NCBI GenBank assembly: GCA_023251215.1
Contig: JAHEZF010000151.1
Span: forward strand, 1 to 5,040
Direction of reading: 5' to 3'
Source of the DNA: Sphingobacteriales bacterium
GTDB lineage: Bacteria > Bacteroidota > Bacteroidia > Chitinophagales > Chitinophagaceae
DNA: 5,040 bases
A program made the position numbers and the translations under genes. This document shows positions 1-5,040 of this stretch, one piece after another. The notes beneath the pieces are model-generated. The model was not told the DNA's origin. It did not search any database and was given only the letters and a program-made list of their open reading frames with translations. How positions within the stretch are numbered: position 1 is the first letter of the stretch; each line of letters opens with the position of its first letter.

Positions 1-1493
1 AAAATCTTATTGCCAAACAAGATGATTATAGTATAGATATGACACATTATAAAGCTCCCGATTGTGGGTATGAAGGATTGAAATATGTAAAGGCAAAAGA
101 TAAGTTTGACAGAAGCAAAATACCCGGCAACGGACCTAATCCTGTGGTGAAAGTTCCCGCATTCTGGAGAAAAGATCTTCCCAATGGCATTAAAATGATC
201 GGGACTGAAAATACGGAGATACCAACAGTTACTATTTCCATTACTATTCCCGGCGGCCATTTGCTGCAGGCTAATAATCTGGATAAAGTTGGTCTGGCCA
301 GTCTTTTTGCCCGTATGATGAATGAGGATACAAAAAATTATACATCAGAACAATTTTCATCAGAGTTGCAAAAGTTAGCAAGCACCGTAAGTGTTGGCAG
401 TGGAAAAGATGAGATCTCTTTTAATGTAAATACCCTTAAAAAAAATCTTGACAAAACACTGGCTTTACTGGAAGAAAGAATATTCAATCCAAAATTTCCG
501 GATGAAGCTTTTCAACGCATCAAAAGACAAACGAAGGAAGGTTTCAAACAAAGTAAATCACAACCTGCCATTGTAGCCAGTGATGTGATCGCCAAGATCA
601 ATTATGGCCCGAATAATATTCTTGGCATGAGTGAATCGGGAACAGAGACCACTATAGGCAATATTACATTGGAAGATATTCAGAATTACTACAACAATTA
701 CATGACCAATAAAGGAATGAAGGTGGTGGTGGTGGGTGATATTAAAGAAGCTGAGATTTTACCGAAGCTTGCCTTCCTGAATAAATTGCCCAATAAAAAA
801 GTTGAATTACCCAAAGTGGCTGCAACACCTTTATCCAACGGGCAATCACAGGTATATTTAGTAGATGTTCCCAAAGCCGCACAAACCGAGTTCCGGGTAG
901 GTTATAATACAGGTCTGAAATACGATGCGACAGGTGAGTATTATAAAGCCGGGTTGATGAACTATATATTAGGCGGAGCTTTCAACAGCCGTCTCAATCT
1001 CAATCTTCGTGAAGATAAAGGCTGGACATACGGCGCCCGTTCTTTATTCAGCGGTGATGAATACGATGGCGATTTTGAATTCAGCTCAGGTATCAAGGCC
1101 GGTGCAACAGACAGCGCCCTGGTGGAAGTAGTCAAAGAATTAAAGAATTACTCCTCCGATGGTATTACTGAAGAGGAACTGTCTTTTATGAAGAGCGCCG
1201 TAGGACAGAGAGATGCTTTGCGCTATGAAACAGGAATTCAAAAAGCAGGGTTCATCCGCAACATTCTTAATTATAATTTACCTGCCAACTACACCAGTAT
1301 TCAGCAAAAAATTATGAAGGGAATAACCAAAAAAGATATTGATGTACTGGCAAAAAGATATATTGATGCCAGCAAACTCAACATGTTGATGGTAGGTGAT
1401 AAGGCCAAAATATATTCCGGACTGCAAAAACTTGGCTACCCGATAATAGAACTGGATGTGGATGGCAAACCTGTGGAGAAAAAAGGATTCTGA
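1..1493 (+). CDS. M16 (insulinase/pitrilysin) family protein, C-terminal half, 5' end outside the window
   Basis: This is the second half of a probable two-module M16 peptidase, a family of zinc proteases that enclose and cut peptides; in Bacteroidota they are usually exported. The frame is open from base 3, reading NLIAKQDDYSID before the Met at 39. That Met has no ribosome-binding site and sits in a linker, so it is not the start. Numbering from it (484 aa): linker about 1-45; M16 N-domain about 46-225, beginning at LPNGIKM; M16 C-domain about 268-460. The catalytic HxxEH position, expected after the GLA at 85-87, reads SLFAR (88-92), so both histidines and the glutamate are lost. The C-domain keeps the family's GGAFNSRL stretch (312-319) and the Arg/Tyr pair R324 and Y331, associated with substrate binding. 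The half seen is thus probably a non-catalytic partner of an active N-terminal half. That half, and any signal peptide, are not visible. The stop is TGA, followed by a terminator. Family assignment is firm; the two-module architecture is inferred. Confidence 0.93.
   Translation, partial: NLIAKQDDYSIDMTHYKAPDCGYEGLKYVKAKDKFDRSKIPGNGPNPVVKVPAFWRKDLPNGIKMIGTENTEIPTVTISITIPGGHLLQANNLDKVGLASLFARMMNEDTKNYTSEQFSSELQKLASTVSVGSGKDEISFNVNTLKKNLDKTLALLEERIFNPKFPDEAFQRIKRQTKEGFKQSKSQPAIVASDVIAKINYGPNNILGMSESGTETTIGNITLEDIQNYYNNYMTNKGMKVVVVGDIKEAEILPKLAFLNKLPNKKVELPKVAATPLSNGQSQVYLVDVPKAAQTEFRVGYNTGLKYDATGEYYKAGLMNYILGGAFNSRLNLNLREDKGWTYGARSLFSGDEYDGDFEFSSGIKAGATDSALVEVVKELKNYSSDGITEEELSFMKSAVGQRDALRYETGIQKAGFIRNILNYNLPANYTSIQQKIMKGITKKDIDVLAKRYIDASKLNMLMVGDKAKIYSGLQKLGYPIIELDVDGKPVEKKGF
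300..314 (+). other. Degenerate zinc-binding site (HxxEH replaced by SLFAR)
   Basis: Active M16 peptidases carry HxxEH just after a Gly-Leu-Ala turn, typically GLAHFLEHM. Here the same context reads GLASLFARM, so His, Glu and His become Ser, Ala and Arg. Without both histidine ligands and the catalytic base, this module cannot perform the usual zinc hydrolysis. This matches the inactive halves known in two-domain M16 proteins. The alignment was made by eye but is anchored by the matching flanks. Confidence 0.85.
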
Positions 1494-1513
1494 TATTTTT
1501 TCGTTACTAAATT

Positions 1514-1545
1514 AAAACGCCACTCAACTGATTGGCGTTTTTTTT
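1514..1545. terminator. Intrinsic, probably bidirectional, terminator between convergent genes
   Basis: AAAACGCCA (1514-1522) pairs perfectly with TGGCGTTTT (1533-1541) around a 10-base loop. Two further pairs are possible inside the loop after one mismatch. On the + strand the stem runs into eight consecutive T (1538-1545), a classic terminator for the M16 gene, about 20 bases after its stop. Read on the - strand, the hairpin is followed by TTTTAATTT, a weaker U-rich tract that could end the RND permease transcript. The rest of the gap (1494-1513 and 1546-1569) shows nothing further. Confidence 0.87.
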
Positions 1546-1569
1546 ATATGCTTTGGCGATCGTAAAATA

Positions 1570-4500
1570 TTATGCCCTTGCTTTATCTGTTTTCAACTTT
1601 CCCAACCACACTCTCTTTCCCTGTATCCTTCTTACCAAAAACATAATAGCAACAAAAATGAAGAAGAACGGTCCGGCAAATCCTAACAACGCAATGAACT
1701 TGGTTCCGTAAAAACGACTCATCGGTCTTTTCAATCTTTCAGCTATCAGGTACATGCTTGGCACCATGATCAGCGTAAGGAAAAAGGAGAACATAAGGCC
1801 AAAGATGATAGTCCATGAAAGCGGCCCCCAGAATACCACGCTATCTCCGCCAAAGAAAATATGAGGGCGAAGATGACCGAACAATCCTGCAAAATCAATA
1901 TTGAAACCTACTGCCAGTGGCAACAGACCCAGGATCGTGGCAACGGCCGTTAATAATACAGGAATGATCCTGATCTTTCCTGCCTGTACGGCCGCCTCTC
2001 TTGTCCGCATACCTCTTCCGCGAAGTTCATCGGTAAATTCAATAATAAGAATGCCATTTTTTATTACAATACCCGCCAACCCAACAATACCAACAAGCAC
2101 CATAATTGTGGCCATGGTCATTCCTGTAACGGCATAGCCGACCAAAACACCAATTACCGAGAAAAATATTTCTGTAATTACAATAAAGGGCTTGCTCATG
2201 GAATTAAACTGCAACACGAGGATCAAAAAGATAAGGCCAATAGCAATAAAAAAAGATAAAATCAAAAAATTATTTGTTTCTTTTTCCTGTTCACTCTGGC
2301 CACTCAGTTTTATTGAAACATCGGCAGGTATCTTTACTTTGTTTTTAAAGTCATCGATCTTTACCTGCAACTCCGCATTTACTTTAGCCACCATGGTAGG
2401 ATCGGGCACATTGCTTTGTAACTGGATGGTGCGTTTTACATTTTTTCTTTTAACACCGCCAGTGGTATTAGTATAATCTACTTTAGCTACGGCGCTTAAA
2501 GGAATTGATTTCACCTGCATCGTATTCATATCCATAAATGTGATCCGCATATTCAGCAGGTCGGTAATATTGTTGCGCATCAGGTCAGTATAGCGCAACT
2601 GAATCTTAAACTCATCCTCTCCTTCTTTTATCTTACTTACTTCTTTACCAAACACGGCCGTACGTATTTCCATTCCTACCTGGCCGGTGCTCAATCCTTC
2701 AGTCATAGCTTTTTCCCTGTCCACATTGATCGTTATTTCAGGATTGTTCAGGTCCACATCTGCCTGCAGGTTCTCGATACCACTTATACGATTGGTGTCT
2801 AAAAAGTTAAAGAGTTGGGAAGCGATGGAGGCAATGTTTTCAAAATTATCACCGGTCACTTCAATATTCACCGGAGGCTCTGTTGGGGGGCCAGCATCTT
2901 CCTGCGCCACTTCCACACTGGCTCCCGGAATTCCTTTTACTACTTCTCTTATCTGGTCCATATAAGGCCCGGTGCGTTTGCCATTTCTTTTGTCAAATTC
3001 AACAAAGGAAACCTGTATGCGACCTAAATTGGATTGAATACTGCGGTTATTATCCCTTGGGTTGTTGGCGCTAACCGCTACATTGGCGATAATGCTTTCG
3101 ACAATTCCATCCTTTGTTCCCGGCAATTCTTTTTCAAGAACTTTTTCCACTCTTTTTTCAAGAACCCTTGTAATACTGTCGGTATATTTTACATCGGTGC
3201 CAACCGGTAATTTTAAATACACATAAGCAAAATGAGGATCGCCGCTGGGAAAGAAAGTGGTTTTGTTATTCCGCAGTACTAATCCAACGATGGATATAAT
3301 AAATATCCCGAAGAGTGAAACGAATGCCAGGACAGGCCGCTTTCCCCTGAGCACCCATCTCAATAATTTTTCATACCTGTTCATCAGTTTGGGTAAAACT
3401 TTTTTCTGGAAAGAATGAATGAGATCGTTTAATACATAAGAATTGAATACCATCAGGGCCGCCATCAGCAATAAAAAGTTAGCAATGCCATGCATTGGTT
3501 GACTATTAAATAATATTTCCAAAATACCGAGATGCAACAAAATCCCTACTATCGCAAAAACAATAAACCATTTATTTCTGAATACCGAAGCTTTTGGTTT
3601 TTCGTATTCTTTGCCTTCGGGCTTCATAAAGCTTACAGCAAACACCGGGTTGAAAATAAATGCCACGATCAATGATGCTGCCAGCGTAAGAATTAATATC
3701 GTGGGCAGGTAGATCATAAACTTACCAATAAGCCCTTTCCAGAATAATAACGGGAAAAAAGGAGCCAGTGTAGTAGCTGTACCCGCCAATACCGGAATGA
3801 ATATTTCGCCAGCCGCTTCCTTGGCGCTTCGGACAATGGGTACTTTACCATTATTATAAATGCGATGTGTGTTTTCAATGACCACGATGGCATCATCTAC
3901 GATAATTCCCAGTCCAAACAATAATGCAAATAATACAATGAAGTTGAGTGTAACACTTGTTCCGATAACGCTGTCTGCAATTGGTAAAAATAAAAATGCC
4001 ACAAATACACTCAGAGGAACGCTGAGAGCAACAAAGAATGCATTGGTGACACCCATGAAGAACATCAGGATGATCAACACCAGGATAAACCCGATAATCA
4101 TAGTATTGATAAGCTCATTGAAAGAGGTTTTTGTTTGCTTGCTCTGATCGCCTGTGAAAACCACTTTGAGGTCTTTGGGCAATTCCTCTTTCGCCTGCAT
4201 ATCAGTAACAACTGCTTTCACTTTGTCTGCGCAATTGATCAGGTTTTCACCCGCCCGTTTTACAATATTAAGTGTAACAACATTTTTACCGTCAAGCCTT
4301 GCATAGCTGTCTTTTTCCCGGATGGTATCTTTTAGCTCGGCAATGTCTCTCAGGTAAACAGTACCGCCCTGCGTACTACTGCGCACAACAATGTCCTCAA
4401 GGTCCGAGGCGCCGGAAAATTGTCCTTTTACTCTCAGGGTACGTTTCATATTGCCCACTTCAATCAATCCTCCCGTTATATCATTATTTTCCCTGCTGAT

Positions 4501-5040
4501 GGCACTTTCAATATCCCCAAAGCTTATCCTGGCCGTCGTCATTTTATATGGATCAACATTCACCTGTATTTCCCGTTCGGGTGCGCCAACTATTTCCGCT
4601 CTTGTAACCTCACTCAACTCTTCAATACGGTCCTGCAATTTGTCTGCATATTGCTTCAGTTTGATACCATCATAATCGCCGCTTACATTCACAAACATGA
4701 TGGGCATTTCGCTGAAAGCAAATTCCTGTACGTCGGGTTGCGATGTAAGGTCATTGGGCAGATCGGTTTTTGCTTTATCAATGGCGTCTTTTACTTTTTG
4801 CTTTGCGATCTCTGTTTTAATATCGGTGTCAAACTCCACTACTATCAGGCTGTAGTCTGTCTGTGATGTGCTTTGAATCTTGTTAACCTTGGCGCCACTG
4901 ATCCCCTTAAGTTGTTTTTCAATGGGCCGGGTCACCAGATTCTCGATGTCTTTGGGTGAATTGCCGACATACACAGTAGTCACGGAAATAGTTGGTACCA
5001 CAATATCCGGGAATTGCTCTTTCGGCATGGAGTTGAACTT
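1570..5040 (-). CDS. RND-superfamily efflux permease (AcrB/HAE1-like), N-terminus outside the window
   Basis: This is the inner-membrane, proton-driven subunit of a tripartite efflux pump. It normally forms a trimer and passes substrates through an adaptor to an outer-membrane channel. The frame stays open past the Met at 5026-5028 (KFNS precedes it), so that Met is internal; roughly 25 or more residues including TM1 are missing. Numbering from it (1152 aa): periplasmic porter/docking part about 1-300; TM2-TM6 about 306-460; TM7 about 564-585; second porter/docking part about 590-915; TM8-TM12 about 919-1096. The proton relay is complete: D378 and D379 in TM4 (GLGIIVDDA), K990 in TM10, R1020 and T1027 in TM11, matching AcrB D407, D408, K940, R971 and T978. 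The paired Asp favours the drug/amphiphile (HAE1) type over metal pumps of the CzcA type. Extras relative to AcrB are two hydrophobic segments at about 486-536, a longer TM11-TM12 loop, and a hydrophobic segment at 1110-1132. Substrate cannot be inferred. No adaptor or channel gene is visible; as nothing co-directional follows, this is probably the last gene of its operon. Confidence 0.96.
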   Translation of the reverse strand, partial: KFNSMPKEQFPDIVVPTISVTTVYVGNSPKDIENLVTRPIEKQLKGISGAKVNKIQSTSQTDYSLIVVEFDTDIKTEIAKQKVKDAIDKAKTDLPNDLTSQPDVQEFAFSEMPIMFVNVSGDYDGIKLKQYADKLQDRIEELSEVTRAEIVGAPEREIQVNVDPYKMTTARISFGDIESAISRENNDITGGLIEVGNMKRTLRVKGQFSGASDLEDIVVRSSTQGGTVYLRDIAELKDTIREKDSYARLDGKNVVTLNIVKRAGENLINCADKVKAVVTDMQAKEELPKDLKVVFTGDQSKQTKTSFNELINTMIIGFILVLIILMFFMGVTNAFFVALSVPLSVFVAFLFLPIADSVIGTSVTLNFIVLFALLFGLGIIVDDAIVVIENTHRIYNNGKVPIVRSAKEAAGEIFIPVLAGTATTLAPFFPLLFWKGLIGKFMIYLPTILILTLAASLIVAFIFNPVFAVSFMKPEGKEYEKPKASVFRNKWFIVFAIVGILLHLGILEILFNSQPMHGIANFLLLMAALMVFNSYVLNDLIHSFQKKVLPKLMNRYEKLLRWVLRGKRPVLAFVSLFGIFIISIVGLVLRNNKTTFFPSGDPHFAYVYLKLPVGTDVKYTDSITRVLEKRVEKVLEKELPGTKDGIVESIIANVAVSANNPRDNNRSIQSNLGRIQVSFVEFDKRNGKRTGPYMDQIREVVKGIPGASVEVAQEDAGPPTEPPVNIEVTGDNFENIASIASQLFNFLDTNRISGIENLQADVDLNNPEITINVDREKAMTEGLSTGQVGMEIRTAVFGKEVSKIKEGEDEFKIQLRYTDLMRNNITDLLNMRITFMDMNTMQVKSIPLSAVAKVDYTNTTGGVKRKNVKRTIQLQSNVPDPTMVAKVNAELQVKIDDFKNKVKIPADVSIKLSGQSEQEKETNNFLILSFFIAIGLIFLILVLQFNSMSKPFIVITEIFFSVIGVLVGYAVTGMTMATIMVLVGIVGLAGIVIKNGILIIEFTDELRGRGMRTREAAVQAGKIRIIPVLLTAVATILGLLPLAVGFNIDFAGLFGHLRPHIFFGGDSVVFWGPLSWTIIFGLMFSFFLTLIMVPSMYLIAERLKRPMSRFYGTKFIALLGFAGPFFFIFVAIMFLVRRIQGKRVWLGKLKTDKARA
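1633..1701 (-). other. Extra C-terminal hydrophobic segment of the RND permease
   Basis: After TM12 (ending near 1096) and a basic stretch (ERLKRPMSRFYGTK), residues 1110-1132 form another hydrophobic stretch, with a Gly-Pro in the middle (FIALLGFAGPFFFIFVAIMF). A strongly basic tail (RRIQGKR onward) ends the protein. AcrB has only a short cytoplasmic tail here. Basic residues on both sides make a simple transmembrane crossing ambiguous; a re-entrant or kinked hairpin is also possible. Confidence 0.65.
3421..3573 (-). other. Two extra hydrophobic segments between TM6 and TM7 of the RND permease
   Basis: Residues about 486-507 (WFIVFAIVGILLHLGILEIL) and 514-536 (starting GIANFLLLMAALMVF) are each long and hydrophobic enough to cross the membrane. 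They are joined by a short NSQPMH turn. In AcrB this interval is about 40 residues with only an amphipathic cytoplasmic helix; here, from the KP after TM6 to TM7, it is about 92. Being a pair, they would leave the topology of the later helices unchanged. The amphipathic helix seems retained just after them (FQKKVLPKLMNRYEKLLRWV). The membrane assignment was made by eye. Confidence 0.7.

Noticed and set aside
39..41. ATG as a possible true start of the M16 gene.
   Set aside because: The frame continues open to base 3, no Shine-Dalgarno-like sequence precedes it, and the following residues look like an inter-domain linker rather than a signal peptide.
47..241. Minus-strand open frame of 64 codons within the M16 gene.
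   Set aside because: It is antisense to a clearly conserved M16 region and has no family resemblance or ribosome-binding site; treated as a shadow.
3130..3165. 12-base direct repeat TTTTTCAAGAAC (3130-3141 and 3154-3165).
   Set aside because: The copies are 24 bases apart, exactly eight codons, and encode repeated VLEK in a charged helix (RVLEKRVEKVLEKE) of the permease's second porter region. This reflects the protein helix pattern rather than a DNA element.
3714..3896. Minus-strand 60-codon frame overlapping the TM4-TM6 region of the permease.
   Set aside because: It is an alternate frame on the same strand as the permease; the permease frame carries the conserved Asp-Asp motif there.
4420..4866. 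Longest open frame opposite the permease (148 codons on the + strand), along with several shorter ones at 1901-2137, 2192-2476, 2687-3074, 3860-4335 and 4299-4675.
   Set aside because: All lie antisense to a continuous, well-conserved RND coding frame, have no recognisable domains, and read as shadow translations.
5026..5028. ATG (minus strand) as a possible true start of the RND permease.
   Set aside because: The frame continues to the window edge, and starting here would remove TM1, which every RND permease needs before the first porter domain.

Overview
The window holds two protein-coding genes that converge tail-to-tail on a shared 76-base intergenic gap. Each gene is cut by an edge of the window. 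The DNA is moderately AT-rich. The proteins look like those of the phylum Bacteroidota (Chitinophagaceae-like is my guess): a two-module M16 'insulinase family' protein with a degenerate second module, and a large RND permease with Bacteroidota-style extra hydrophobic segments. The taxonomic call is inference from protein style; there is no rRNA or other marker here.

Left part (1-1493, + strand): the 3' half of an M16 metallopeptidase-family gene. The reading frame is open to the left edge, so the methionine at 39 is almost certainly internal. What is visible is an inter-module linker followed by one complete M16 N/C domain pair. Its zinc-binding HxxEH motif is replaced by SLFAR, so this half should be non-catalytic. 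The catalytic half, if present, lies to the left of the window.

Middle (1494-1569): a short gap containing a strong intrinsic terminator with T-rich flanks on both sides. It probably serves both converging genes.

Right part (1570-5040, - strand): nearly all of an RND-superfamily proton-driven efflux permease (AcrB/HAE1-like), missing only its N-terminus with TM1. The proton-relay residues are intact. It has three elements that AcrB lacks: a second pair of hydrophobic segments between TM6 and TM7, a longer TM11-TM12 loop, and an extra hydrophobic segment at the C-terminus. The periplasmic adaptor and outer-membrane channel that such a pump needs are not in the window. They could lie upstream of the permease, beyond the right edge.

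The two genes have no evident functional link beyond being neighbours. I see no RNA gene, CRISPR array, mobile element or attachment site, and no sign of a new system. The points worth a second look are structural features within the two proteins.
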